Source: Rhodanobacter sp. 7MK24
GTDB lineage: Bacteria; Pseudomonadota; Gammaproteobacteria; Xanthomonadales; Rhodanobacteraceae
Length of the DNA stretch: 64,000 nucleotides
Direction of reading: 5' to 3'
Assembly: GCF_014842995.1 (NCBI RefSeq)
Contig: NZ_JACYXL010000012.1
Location: 18,548-82,547 of the forward strand
Positions within the stretch are counted from its first letter, which is position 1; each line of letters begins with the position of its first letter. Below the pieces are notes generated by a model. The model saw only the letters and a program-made list of their open reading frames with translations. It did no database searches and was not told the DNA's origin. Shown here piece after piece: positions 17,172 through 25,181 of this stretch. The position numbers and the translations under genes were made by a program.

Positions 17172-17403
17172 ATCGCTTACCAACGAGGTGCGCCTGTTGC
17201 GCTTCCTTGCGCGGGACATGACGCAAGCCGAGTTGGGCAAACGCGTAGGCCTCACGCGCCAGACCATTGCCGCCATCGAGCAGGGCCGCTACTCGCCTTC
17301 GCTGGAAGTGGCGTTCCGCATCGCCGACGTATTCGGCAAGCGGCTGGACGAGGTGTTCCACTGGAACCCGGGCGGCGCGGCCGAAACCGGCGACGCGACG
17401 TGA
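17161..17403 (+). CDS. Small XRE-family helix-turn-helix regulator
   Basis: An 80-residue protein that is almost entirely an HTH_3 domain: M-T-Q-A-E-L-G-K-R-V-G-L-T-R-Q-T-I-A-A-I-E-Q-G-R-Y-S-P-S-L-E-V-A-F-R-I-A, ending L-D-E-V-F-H-W. This is the YozG/PbsX-like short regulator that typically follows a DUF2178-type membrane protein. TTG at 17161 is the likely start because it overlaps the preceding gene and precedes the conserved E-V-R-L-L-R-F-L-A; a GTG at 17188 is possible. It is convergent with the gene ending at 17408. Confidence 0.82.
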   Translation: MPTESLTNEVRLLRFLARDMTQAELGKRVGLTRQTIAAIEQGRYSPSLEVAFRIADVFGKRLDEVFHWNPGGAAETGDAT

Positions 17404-17407
17404 GCGA

Positions 17408-17962
17408 TCACTTCGTACGGCTGTATTCCAGCCTGACCGTGAGCATCTCCTTGCCGTCGTGGCGCTCGTAGTAGGCATAGCTGAAATGATCGGCATCGCT
17501 GGCTTCGAGCACTTCGCGCACGGGCACCGGCGCGCCGCCGTGCGCGCCTGACATCGCTCCGCGGAACGTGCAGTTGCGGCCGTCGGCGCTGCAATCGCCG
17601 TGCGCGATCACCACGCCGCCGAAGTTCACGTCCATCCACAGGCTGTCGTAACGGCTGGCCGCATCGTCGTAGCCGAGATAGCCCAAACCGTGGAAGGGCT
17701 TGGTCGAGGCGATGGCCAGATCCTGCCGCAGATGGCGACCTTCAAGCACGGACGTGAAAACGGCCGAACCGGTATCGATGGCCGGCGCCTTTGCCGCGTC
17801 GCTCCAGAAGGATTGGCGCACGTTCCAGTTTCCCACCAGCCAATTCAGGCCGTGGGCAGCTGGCGCAGGCTGCTGCGCAACCGCTGCAAATGGCGCCGCG
17901 CCGGTGATCGCAACCACTGCGATGAAGGCGGACAAAGAGCGGAAGAGACTGCGCTGACGCAT
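17408..17962 (-). CDS. Exported DUF1579-like protein
   Basis: A 184-residue protein with a Sec signal (R-S-L-F-R-S-L-S-A-F-I-A-V-V-A-I-T-G-A-A-P-F-A-A-V-A, cut near residue 29) and a lipocalin-like body: L-N-W-L-V-G-N-W-N-V-R-Q-S-F-W, S-V-L-E-G-R-H-L-R-Q-D, G-Y-L-G-Y-D-D-A-A-S-R-Y. Together these point to the DUF1579 family of small beta-barrel proteins with no known enzyme activity. The two cysteines (C-S-A-D-G-R-N-C) could form a disulfide in the periplasm. It lies 69 bp downstream of the MmyB-type regulator on the same strand. Confidence 0.75.
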   Translation of the reverse strand: MRQRSLFRSLSAFIAVVAITGAAPFAAVAQQPAPAAHGLNWLVGNWNVRQSFWSDAAKAPAIDTGSAVFTSVLEGRHLRQDLAIASTKPFHGLGYLGYDDAASRYDSLWMDVNFGGVVIAHGDCSADGRNCTFRGAMSGAHGGAPVPVREVLEASDADHFSYAYYERHDGKEMLTVRLEYSRTK

Positions 17963-18031
17963 TGGGGAATCCTGCGATGAAGGTGGCGCCAGCGTGCGCG
18001 CACCGACCGGCAGCGTCCATGACCTCGCAGG

Positions 18032-18856
18032 TCAAGTCACGGCGATTTCCTCTCGCGCCAACCGGGCGCACACCGCCGCGGTATGCGCGTCCGCCGGGAA
18101 CGCACTTTCGATGCGCAGTTCCTGCAACGTCACGTCATGCGGCATCGAGAAGGTGGTGATGGTTTCGAAAAAACGCAGCTCGCCCGCGCGACTGCGGAAT
18201 TCCAGCGTGAGTACCGGCGCGGGCAACTCGCCGTCGTGCAGCGCGCCCAGCGCAGGCACGTCCGGGTAGCGCGCGATCTCGCCCAGCAGCCGGCGCGGCA
18301 CGGGGTCGGTGGGCGCAGCCGCGATCTGCGCATGCAGGTGGTGCAGGAACTTCTCCGCCACCGCGGGCCAGTTGACGATCACCGGGCGGAAGTCCTCGGG
18401 GTCGAACACCTGGTGCAGCAGATTGGCGTGGCGGCTTTCGCGCCCGTCCATCAGCAGCCGGTTCACGCGCATCGCGGCGCCATTGGCCATCAACACGTTC
18501 CATTGCCGGTCGAGCACGAAGGCGGGATACGGTTCCTGCTGCGCAAGGATCAGCTCCACCGCATGCCGCATGCGTTCAAGGGCAGGCGCCGCCCATTCCC
18601 GCTCCGGATATTCCGGTGCGTAGCCGGCGGCAAGCAACATCGCGTTACGCGCACGCAGCGGCATGTCCAGCGTGGCCGCGATGCGGCCCAGCGCTTCGCG
18701 GCTGGGCTTGGCCTTGCCGGTCTCGATGCAACTGAGGTGGCGCGTGGACATCTCCGCCGCCAGCGCCAGGTCGAGCTGGCTCTGCTTGCGCAATGCGCGC
18801 CACTCGCGCAGGAGCTGGCCCAGTGGTGCCGGCGAAGCAGCGGAAGTCGCAAACAC
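18032..18856 (-). CDS. XRE regulator with MmyB-like ligand-binding domain
   Basis: A 274-residue regulator. Residues about 10-70 are an HTH_3 domain (L-G-Q-L-L-R-E-W-R-A-L-R-K-Q-S-Q-L-D-L-A, S-T-R-H-L-S-C-I-E-T-G-K-A-K-P-S-R). The remainder is the MmyB/PAS-like domain: P-A-F-V-L-D-R-Q-W-N-V-L-M-A-N, L-L-H-Q-V-F-D-P, L-T-L-E-F-R-S-R and F-F-E-T-I-T-T-F-S-M-P-H-D-V-T-L-Q-E-L-R-I-E-S-A-F-P. Family members bind small hydrophobic ligands. The start is a GTG 6 bp after the stop of the M61 peptidase gene, so the two are probably one transcript. Confidence 0.88.
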   Translation of the reverse strand: MFATSAASPAPLGQLLREWRALRKQSQLDLALAAEMSTRHLSCIETGKAKPSREALGRIAATLDMPLRARNAMLLAAGYAPEYPEREWAAPALERMRHAVELILAQQEPYPAFVLDRQWNVLMANGAAMRVNRLLMDGRESRHANLLHQVFDPEDFRPVIVNWPAVAEKFLHHLHAQIAAAPTDPVPRRLLGEIARYPDVPALGALHDGELPAPVLTLEFRSRAGELRFFETITTFSMPHDVTLQELRIESAFPADAHTAAVCARLAREEIAVT

Positions 18857-18862
18857 GAGGCT

Positions 18863-20803
18863 CTATTTCCGCGCGACGATGATCTGGTCGAGGTAGTCCG
18901 GCGCACCGGCGATGCGCTCAAGATGCGGATATTGCAGGCCGCCGTGATAGTCCACGGGCACGGTCTGCAGGCTACCCTGGAATTTCAGCAGCAGCTCGAT
19001 CGGCGCGTGGCCGGTCCTGGCGGCGGCAATCGCCTCCTTCAGCACTTCGCGCGAATAGGCCTTACCGTTCACCGCCACCACGGCGGCGCCGGTGCTCACG
19101 CCGGCCTTGAACGCAGGGCCGCCCCAGCGCACGTCGTTGATCGCGCCATCGTCGGTGAGCGTCATGCCGATCGACCACGCGAAGTTGTAGATGTGACGCG
19201 GCGATTCCGGGCGGCTGTCGTACTGTTTTTCGAATTCGCTGGGCTTGTCGGTATAGACCAGCTTCCAGCCGGCGGCGGCAAGGCCGTCCACCAGTGGCGG
19301 ATTCACCACGGCGACGCGCGCGCGCAGGAAACTCGCCCAGTCGTACTTCGCCACGCCGCCCAAGGTCGCGGCCACGTCGTCGAAGGTATAGGTCTTCGTG
19401 ACGAAACTGCCGTTGTCCACGCCGAAGAAGGCCTGCGCGAAATCGTCCAGCGATTTCTTCCCGCCCGTGAGCTCGCGCAGCTTGGCGTCCACCGCCAGCC
19501 ACATCATCTGACCGCCGCTGTAGTAATCCTCGCTCATCTGCCAGCTGCGGTACGGCAACGCGGAACGATGCGCGGCGGTGGCGTCGTTGGTGGTGTCCTC
19601 CAGCGTGCGCCACTGGAAACCGGGACGATTGCGCTCGTAGTTGGCGGCGTCCATCGCCAGCGCATCGCGGAACTGTTCGGGCGTCCACAGCCCGGAACGT
19701 GCGGTGAGCACGAAACCCCAGTACTGCGTCTGCCCCTCGTACACCCACAGCAGCGAGTCACCCATCGGCACGTTGAAGTTCGGCGTCCATAGGTCGGCCG
19801 GGCGGCGGAACTTGCCGTTCCACGAATGCGTGTACTCGTGCGCCAGCAGATCCCGACCCGGCGCGTCGTCGGACCATGCAGTGAAGTAGTCCGCACCCAG
19901 GCCGTTCTCGCTGGACCGATGGTGTTCGAGGCCGTTGCCGGACATCACGTCGGACAGCGAGAACAGGAAGTCGTAGTGGTCGTAATGGTGCGAGCCGAAC
20001 AGCTTGACCGCCTGCGTTACCAAGGCGCGGTGCTGCGCGACCTGCCCGGGGGTCATCTCCAGGTACTTCGGTGCATCGGCCACGATGTCCAGGTGCACCG
20101 ACGCCTTGTCGCCCGGGTTCAGGTCCACGCGCTTGAAATAGCGCCCCGCATAGATCGGCGAATCGACCAGCGTGTTGTAAGTGATCGGCTTGAACGTGGT
20201 GTCGTCGCCCGACTGCGCAGCCGTCTCCAGCGCGCTGCCGAACTGCCAGCCCTGCGGCAGACTCACGCTGGGTTCGACATGGATGTCACGGGTGTAGTAA
20301 CCGGCCGGATACAGGGACATCTTGTCCCACTCCAGCATCAGCATGCTGCCGGTCATCTCGTAGCTGCCGTCGTCGCGCGGCGAGAGGTACTGGAAGTCCG
20401 CATCCAGGCTGCTGGCGCCGGCGGGCACATCGAGATGGAAGGCAAAGACGTCGTACTTGTCGCGCGTCCACGCTACCGGCTTGCCATTGGCGCTGAGCTT
20501 CAGCCCCGCCAGCATCGCGACGGGACCGCTGGGCGAATGGTTGCCGGGGATCCACTCCGGGTACAGCAAGGTGAGCTTGCCGGCCTGCACCGGTATCGTC
20601 TCATGCACGCGGAAGATGCCCTGCCGCGTGTCACTGGCATCGACATGGATGGCGATGGTGCCGGGGTACGGCGTGTCCTGCGGCACCGGCACCTGCGTGC
20701 TGGACGACACCTGCGCGGAAGCCGCGCTGGCAGCAAGCGCCAGCGATACGGCGAGGGCGAGGCGTGCGGCGGCATGCGGTTTTGCGGGCATGGCGAAGGA
20801 CAT
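18863..20803 (-). CDS. M61-family metallopeptidase (glycyl aminopeptidase type), exported
   Basis: A 646-residue exported zinc peptidase. A signal peptide (M-P-A-K-P-H-A-A-A-R-L-A-L-A-V-S-L-A-L-A-A-S-A-A-S-A) is followed by the M61 N-terminal domain (Y-P-E-W-I-P-G-N-H-S-P). The catalytic domain has H-E-Y-T-H-S-W at 322-328 (two zinc ligands and the general base) and a third-ligand region V-Y-E-G-Q-T-Q-Y-W near 354-362. A PDZ-like domain near the C-terminus contains D-V-R-W-G-G-P-A-F-K-A-G and V-A-V-N-G-K. M61 enzymes have a preference for N-terminal glycine or alanine. ATG at 20803 is preferred; a TTG lies at 20821. Confidence 0.93.
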   Translation of the reverse strand: MSFAMPAKPHAAARLALAVSLALAASAASAQVSSSTQVPVPQDTPYPGTIAIHVDASDTRQGIFRVHETIPVQAGKLTLLYPEWIPGNHSPSGPVAMLAGLKLSANGKPVAWTRDKYDVFAFHLDVPAGASSLDADFQYLSPRDDGSYEMTGSMLMLEWDKMSLYPAGYYTRDIHVEPSVSLPQGWQFGSALETAAQSGDDTTFKPITYNTLVDSPIYAGRYFKRVDLNPGDKASVHLDIVADAPKYLEMTPGQVAQHRALVTQAVKLFGSHHYDHYDFLFSLSDVMSGNGLEHHRSSENGLGADYFTAWSDDAPGRDLLAHEYTHSWNGKFRRPADLWTPNFNVPMGDSLLWVYEGQTQYWGFVLTARSGLWTPEQFRDALAMDAANYERNRPGFQWRTLEDTTNDATAAHRSALPYRSWQMSEDYYSGGQMMWLAVDAKLRELTGGKKSLDDFAQAFFGVDNGSFVTKTYTFDDVAATLGGVAKYDWASFLRARVAVVNPPLVDGLAAAGWKLVYTDKPSEFEKQYDSRPESPRHIYNFAWSIGMTLTDDGAINDVRWGGPAFKAGVSTGAAVVAVNGKAYSREVLKEAIAAARTGHAPIELLLKFQGSLQTVPVDYHGGLQYPHLERIAGAPDYLDQIIVARK

Positions 20804-20950
20804 GGCAGATACCTGCGGCAAAGGGGATTTCCAAACTTATCACCACCGCCGAGTCCCGCGAGGGTGCCAAGCGGCACGGGTGACGCCTGTGCCACGATGC
20901 CATGCATCACTCCGGAGCCTGTCGGACGGCTCTCAACCAGGAATCCCAGC

Positions 20951-21493
20951 ATGAGCATCGCCATCCAACCGCAGGACGTCGTCCATTTCTGGCGTGAGGC
21001 CGGCCCGGACAAATGGTTTGCCAGGGACGACGCCTTCGACCGCGCCTTCATCGAGCGTTTCCAGGCCACACACATGGCTGCCGCACGGCGCGAGCTGGAT
21101 GGCTGGATGGACCATGGCGATGGCGCGCTGGCGCTGCTGATCCTGCTCGACCAGTTTCCGCGCAATGCCTTCCGCGGCACAGCGCACATGTTCGCCACCG
21201 ATCCGCTGGCGCTGGCCTTCGCGCGGCAGGCGGTGGCGCGCGGCCACGACCGCACGGGGGATGCCGCGCTGCGCGTGTTCTTCTACCTGCCGTTCGAGCA
21301 CAGCGAAGTGCTGGCCGACCAGGAGTGCGCAATGACGTTGTGCAAAGGACTGGGCGATTACGCCAGGTATGCAGCCATTCATCGCGACGTGATCGCCCGG
21401 TTCGGCCGCTTCCCGCATCGCAATGCGGCGCTCGGCCGCGAAACCACGAGCGAGGAACAAGCGTTTCTCGATGCAGGCGGCTTCGCCGGTTGA
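20951..21493 (+). CDS. DUF924 family protein
   Basis: A 180-residue soluble protein of the DUF924 (tetratricopeptide-like) family: V-V-H-F-W-R-E-A-G-P-D-K-W-F, L-I-L-L-D-Q-F-P-R-N-A-F-R-G-T-A-H-M-F-A-T-D-P-L-A, F-F-Y-L-P-F-E-H-S-E, and F-G-R-F-P-H-R-N-A-A-L-G-R-E-T-T-S-E-E. All the conserved blocks are present and length is typical. The function of the family is not known. It stands alone, divergent from the M61 peptidase gene by about 147 bp and followed directly by a long inverted repeat. Confidence 0.9.
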   Translation: MSIAIQPQDVVHFWREAGPDKWFARDDAFDRAFIERFQATHMAAARRELDGWMDHGDGALALLILLDQFPRNAFRGTAHMFATDPLALAFARQAVARGHDRTGDAALRVFFYLPFEHSEVLADQECAMTLCKGLGDYARYAAIHRDVIARFGRFPHRNAALGRETTSEEQAFLDAGGFAG

Positions 21494-21494
21494 G

Positions 21495-21568
21495 CAGGAG
21501 CGCACCCTGCGCGTGAATGCCCTGGCTTCGATCAGCGCATAAGGCATTCGCGCAGGGGGGCGCTCTAC
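21495..21568. repeat. Palindromic repeat, family B, copy 1
   Basis: An imperfect long inverted repeat beginning 2 bp after the DUF924 stop: GGAGCGCACCCTGCGCG on the left and GCGCAGGGGGGCGCTC on the right, with an inner pair GAATGCC/GGCATTC. It closely resembles the cleaner copy at 40847-40924 and may act as a transcript end structure between convergent genes. Confidence 0.7.
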
Positions 21569-21576
21569 AGTGGGCG

Positions 21577-23844
21577 TCAGGCCAGCTTGCGCGCTGCCGC
21601 CACCACGTCCGCATCGCCCGGGAGCACCAGGAAGGCCGCGCCGGCCAACGGCGTGAAGGTGTCGGCGCCCACCACGCGCTCCAGCGGCGTGGCGCCGCAG
21701 CCAGATTCGACGATGGCGGTGATGACGCCCTCGCCCACGCCCGCGCTCTTGCGGCCCTCGTCCAGCACGATGATGCGCTTGGCGCCCTTCGCCTGCGCCG
21801 CGATGAAGGTGTCGTTGAGCGGTGCCAACCAGCGCAGGTCGACCACGCGCACCTTCCACTTCAGTTCCTGCTCGATGGTGCGCGCAGCACGCAGCGCCAT
21901 CGGCACGCCGTTGCCGAAGGTGAACACCACCAGGTCGTTCGCCCCCTCGCCGTAGACGCGACCCTCGCCCAGCGTCATCGCTTCGCCCGGCGCGGGATAG
22001 GCGAACTGCCACTGGCCGTCGCCGGCTTCGTACAGGTCCTTGGTCATGTACAGCGCGATGGGTTCGAGGAAGGCGCAGACGCGGCCGTCCACCTTGGCCA
22101 GCGCGGTGAGCGTACGCAGCATGGTCGCCGCGTCGTCGCCACGCGAAGCACAACCGACCACGAGGCCCGGGATGTCGCGCAGCGCGGCGATCGAGTTGTC
22201 GTTGTGGAAGTGGCCGCCAAAGCCGCGCTGGTAGCCCAGCGAAGCCACGCGCATCACCAGCGGGTTGCGGTACTGGTCGTTGGAGAAGAACTGCAGGCTG
22301 GCCGCCTCGCCGCGGATCTGGTCGCCCGCGTTGTGGAAATAGGCGAGGTACTGGATCTCCGGGATCGGCAGCATGCCCATGTTGGCGTAACCCTGGGCGA
22401 GACCGAGGATGACCGTCTCGTCCAGCAGCGTGTTGAACACGCGCGTGTTCTTGAACGCCTTGTGCAGGCCCTTGGTCACCGTGTACACGCCGCCTTTCTG
22501 CGCCACGTCCTCGCCGAACAGCAGCGACTCGGGATACTTCGCCATGACGTCGTGCAGCGCCTGGCCGATCTGGATGGCCAGATGACGCGGCGGCTGGTTT
22601 TCCGGCAGCTTCGCCTCGCCGCCGAAGGCCTTGAGGCGCGCTTCGCTGTAATCGGCGCGCACGGCTTCGGCCTTCACCGCAGCCGGCGTGTATGGTGCGA
22701 GCGGCTTCATCACGTCGTCCAGGCGCTCCAGCTTCGGGCAGCGGTCGGCTTCCTCCGCCGCGGCGAAACAGCGCTTGCGGATGGTCTCGTTGAGTTCGAG
22801 CAGCGAGTCCTTGGTGTACAGGCCCGACTCCAGCGCGATGGCCGCCGAACGCAGCAACGGATCGGTGGCTTCCAGCGCCACCAGTTCCTCGATGCTGCGC
22901 CACTCGATCTCGAAGTCGGTGCCCGCGTGGCCCATGATGCGGGTGGTCCTGACGTGCAGGAAGGTGGGCCGGCGCGTGCTGCGGCAATGCTCCACCGCGC
23001 GCTGCACCTGCGCGTAGCCTTCGGCGAGATCCAGGCCGTCGGCGAAGAAATAATCGAGGTCGGCACGACGCTGGAAGTTGTTCGCCACCCAGCCGGTCGG
23101 CGTCTTCACCGAGATACCGATACCGTTGTCCTCGCAGACGAACAGCACCGGCGCGGGCAGCTTCTGGTAGGCCGTCCACGCTGCGGCGTTGAATGCGGTC
23201 TGCGCGGTGGCGTGGTTGCTGGAGGCGTCGCCGAACGAGCAGATGGCGATGGAATCGTCCGGAATCGGCAGCGTGTGGCCAATGCGCTTCGCGTGGTCGA
23301 TGGCGACCGCGGTACCCAGCGCCTTCGGCAGGTGCGAGGCGATGGTGGAGGTTTGCGGCAACACCCACAACGGCTTGCTGCCCCACACCTTGTGGCGACC
23401 GCCGGAGGCCGGATCGTCCTTGCTGGCCGCAAACGACAGCGCCGAATCCATCACCGGATCCATGCCGGGCAGCTTGCGGAAGCGCTCGGCCATAAAGCCG
23501 CCGCTGCGGTAGTGCAGGAAGGCCGGATCGGTGTGGCGCGTCAGCCGCGCCACCATCGCGTTGCCTTCGTGCCCGCTCGAACCGATGGTGTAGAACACCT
23601 TGTTCTGCACGCGCAGCACGCGCGCCATCAGGTCGAGATGGCGCGAGATCAGCTGCGACTCCAGCAGCTCGCGGAAACCGCGCGCGTCTAGCGCACTGCC
23701 CGGCAACACCGGTGCGTCGTCGTGCGGCGCGGCACGTACCTCGCCTCGCCATTCGTTGACGAACTCGGTGAAATTCTGGTCGACGATCTCGGCACGGTTG
23801 AAGCCCTTGTGGCGGGCGGCGATGGGAGTGGGCGTGGTGGTCAT
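21577..23844 (-). CDS. Single-chain 2-oxoacid dehydrogenase E1 (alpha-beta fusion), branched-chain type
   Basis: A 755-residue thiamine-diphosphate enzyme in which the E1 alpha and beta subunits of a branched-chain-type 2-oxoacid dehydrogenase are fused. Residues about 60-385 are the alpha part: H-R-S/H-Y-R-S-G-G-F, then the cofactor motif starting F-G-D-A-S-S-N near 204 and ending C-E-D-N-G-I-G-I-S. From about 410 the beta part starts (L-A-I-Q-I-G-Q-A-L-H-D, L-L-F-G-E-D-V-A) and ends with the transketolase C-terminal domain. It would decarboxylate branched 2-oxoacids and acylate a lipoyl E2. No E2 or E3 gene is nearby, so they must be elsewhere. ATG at 23844 fits. Confidence 0.9.
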   Translation of the reverse strand: MTTTPTPIAARHKGFNRAEIVDQNFTEFVNEWRGEVRAAPHDDAPVLPGSALDARGFRELLESQLISRHLDLMARVLRVQNKVFYTIGSSGHEGNAMVARLTRHTDPAFLHYRSGGFMAERFRKLPGMDPVMDSALSFAASKDDPASGGRHKVWGSKPLWVLPQTSTIASHLPKALGTAVAIDHAKRIGHTLPIPDDSIAICSFGDASSNHATAQTAFNAAAWTAYQKLPAPVLFVCEDNGIGISVKTPTGWVANNFQRRADLDYFFADGLDLAEGYAQVQRAVEHCRSTRRPTFLHVRTTRIMGHAGTDFEIEWRSIEELVALEATDPLLRSAAIALESGLYTKDSLLELNETIRKRCFAAAEEADRCPKLERLDDVMKPLAPYTPAAVKAEAVRADYSEARLKAFGGEAKLPENQPPRHLAIQIGQALHDVMAKYPESLLFGEDVAQKGGVYTVTKGLHKAFKNTRVFNTLLDETVILGLAQGYANMGMLPIPEIQYLAYFHNAGDQIRGEAASLQFFSNDQYRNPLVMRVASLGYQRGFGGHFHNDNSIAALRDIPGLVVGCASRGDDAATMLRTLTALAKVDGRVCAFLEPIALYMTKDLYEAGDGQWQFAYPAPGEAMTLGEGRVYGEGANDLVVFTFGNGVPMALRAARTIEQELKWKVRVVDLRWLAPLNDTFIAAQAKGAKRIIVLDEGRKSAGVGEGVITAIVESGCGATPLERVVGADTFTPLAGAAFLVLPGDADVVAAARKLA

Positions 23845-23898
23845 GGCGTCTCGTCAACGGATGGCCGCATGCGCGGCAGACAGGTAAACATGGCAATA

Positions 23899-23937
23899 CC
23901 CCTTTCCCCTCCGGGGAGAGGGCTGGGGTGAGGGGTC
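23899..23937. repeat. REP-type repeat, family A
   Basis: CCCCTTTCCCCTCCGGGGAG core followed by AGGGCTGGGGTGAGGGG. Inverted relative to the copy at 23996-24034, with 58 bp between, so the two could fold as one structure (a REPIN-like pair). Confidence 0.75.
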
Positions 23938-23995
23938 AATCTTGCGACACGGTCAGCGCCGTGCATGCTTCGTGGCAACGTCATCGCGAGCACCC

Positions 23996-24034
23996 GCCCC
24001 TCACCTCAATCCTCTCCCCGATGGGGAGAGGAGG
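23996..24034. repeat. REP-type repeat, family A
   Basis: GCCCCTCACCTCAATCCTCT followed by CCCCGATGGGGAGAGGAGG. Its left portion contains the stop codon and the last codons of the minus-strand gene 24006-24500. Confidence 0.75.
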
Positions 24035-24500
24035 CAAAAGCCCGCAACAGTTTCGCTCGCAGCACGTCTTTCTCGCGACCAAAACTTTCGAACAGGCGAA
24101 TCTGATCCGCGACTGAAGGTACCGGCACGGCAAGGCCATTGAGTCCCACCAGGATCAGCCGGCCGGGCGACACCGGCTGCCAGCCTTCGCCCTGGTTCAG
24201 TTCGAGGCCACCCATGACTTCCACCGGCATGCCGGGAAAGTCGAAGCGGGCGAACTGCGAGCGGAAACGACCGTCGTCGGCCGGTGCATGCGTGGCGTCG
24301 CGGCGATCGGTCCACAGCGTCGCCAGCATGTCGGCATCGGCGCGCGCGACCAGCACGTCGATGTCGGCCACGCTTACGTCGGCGCCCACCAGGCGCGCTG
24401 CCGCACTGCCGATCAGGCACCACGGCTCGGCGCAATGCACGTGCAGGTCGGGCACCAGTTCGGTGAGCGCGACGAACAATGCGGGCGGGATGTGGCTCAT
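24006..24500 (-). CDS. Nucleotidyltransferase-like protein
   Basis: A 164-residue cytoplasmic protein. The segment C-L-I-G-S-A-A-A-R-L-V-G followed by V-A-D-I-D-V-L-V resembles the G-S ... D-x-D nucleotidyltransferase core seen in small antitoxin-like or aminoglycoside-type nucleotidyltransferases; the rest (E-V-M-G-G-L-E-L-N, P-V-P-S-V-A-D-Q-I-R-L-F-E-S-F-G-R-E-K-D) fits proteins annotated as predicted nucleotidyltransferases. Substrate unknown. Its start overlaps the stop of the GNAT gene by 4 bp (ATGA). The last roughly ten residues and the stop come from a REP repeat, so the original C-terminus was probably different. Confidence 0.65.
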   Translation of the reverse strand: MSHIPPALFVALTELVPDLHVHCAEPWCLIGSAAARLVGADVSVADIDVLVARADADMLATLWTDRRDATHAPADDGRFRSQFARFDFPGMPVEVMGGLELNQGEGWQPVSPGRLILVGLNGLAVPVPSVADQIRLFESFGREKDVLRAKLLRAFASSPHRGED

Positions 24501-25039
24501 GCGCGGCGACGCAACCAGGCTTCGCGGCTCTGGCCCCATATCTCGACCGGCAACTCGTGGAATGGCTCGGGCAAACGTCCCGGCCTGAGCAGGCTCGAAC
24601 CCAACCGCCCGGCGACATGCTGCGAAGCGGTGTTGCCCGGCACGATGGTGTGGATCACTTCGCTCCAGCCCAGGTGCGCGAAGGCCCAGTCGATCGCGAC
24701 GGTCGCGCCTTCGGTCGCATAGCCTTTGCCCCAGGCCTCGCGCAGCAGGCCCCAGCCCACTTCGGTGCCCGGCCAACCCTCGGGACACCATGGCCCCAGC
24801 CGGCCGATCCAGTGGCCGCTCGCCTTCTCGATCACCGAGAACATGCCATACCCCTGCATCGCCCACGCACCGGCCATCGAAAGAAAACCGCGCCAGGCCA
24901 CGGCGCGCGGCTGCGGACCGCCGATGTGGCGGGAATTCTCTTCGTCGCCCATCAGCACGGCCCAGCCTTCGAAATCCTCAGGCTGGGTGGGGCGCAGGAT
25001 CAGTCGTTCGGTTTCGATGCGGATGTCTTGCCAGTTCAT
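24497..25039 (-). CDS. GNAT-family N-acetyltransferase (RimJ/RimL-like)
   Basis: A 180-residue acetyltransferase_3 protein. I-E-T-E-R-L-I-L-R-P-T-Q-P-E-D opens the domain; I-G-R-L-G-P-W-C-P-E-G-W-P and the acetyl-CoA segment E-V-G-W-G-L-L-R-E-A-W-G-K-G-Y-A-T-E-G follow, with the late N-T-A-S-Q-H-V-A-G-R-L-G motif. This is the RimJ/RimL-like subgroup that acetylates amino groups of proteins or small molecules; the acceptor here is unknown. It is translationally coupled to the nucleotidyltransferase-like gene by a 4-bp overlap. The start at 25039 is the only reasonable one. Confidence 0.88.
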   Translation of the reverse strand: MNWQDIRIETERLILRPTQPEDFEGWAVLMGDEENSRHIGGPQPRAVAWRGFLSMAGAWAMQGYGMFSVIEKASGHWIGRLGPWCPEGWPGTEVGWGLLREAWGKGYATEGATVAIDWAFAHLGWSEVIHTIVPGNTASQHVAGRLGSSLLRPGRLPEPFHELPVEIWGQSREAWLRRRA

Positions 25040-25074
25040 GCGATTCCCGCCAACTGGGTTCGGGCTGCTTTGGC

Positions 25075-25152
25075 GTCATTCCAGCAAAGGCCGGAATCCA
25101 GCGCCTCATGACTGGACTGAAGCCACCGGATCCCGGCCTTCGCCGGGATGAC
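25075..25152. repeat. Long imperfect inverted repeat, family C
   Basis: Two 25-bp arms, 25075-25099 (GTCATTCCAGCAAAGGCCGG then AATCC) and 25128-25152 (GGATCCCGGCCTTCGCCGGG then ATGAC), are complementary at 21 of 25 positions, with a 28-nt loop. The sequence resembles the dispersed 'ATTCC...GGAATCC' elements found between genes in many proteobacteria. It lies between two minus-strand genes. Confidence 0.75.
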
Positions 25153-25181
25153 GAACGTGTGGGATGCCGCGAGGCCGATCC

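Noticed and set aside
23845..24040. An insertion sequence
   Set aside because: Only short palindromic repeats are present; there is no transposase gene or target duplication visible.
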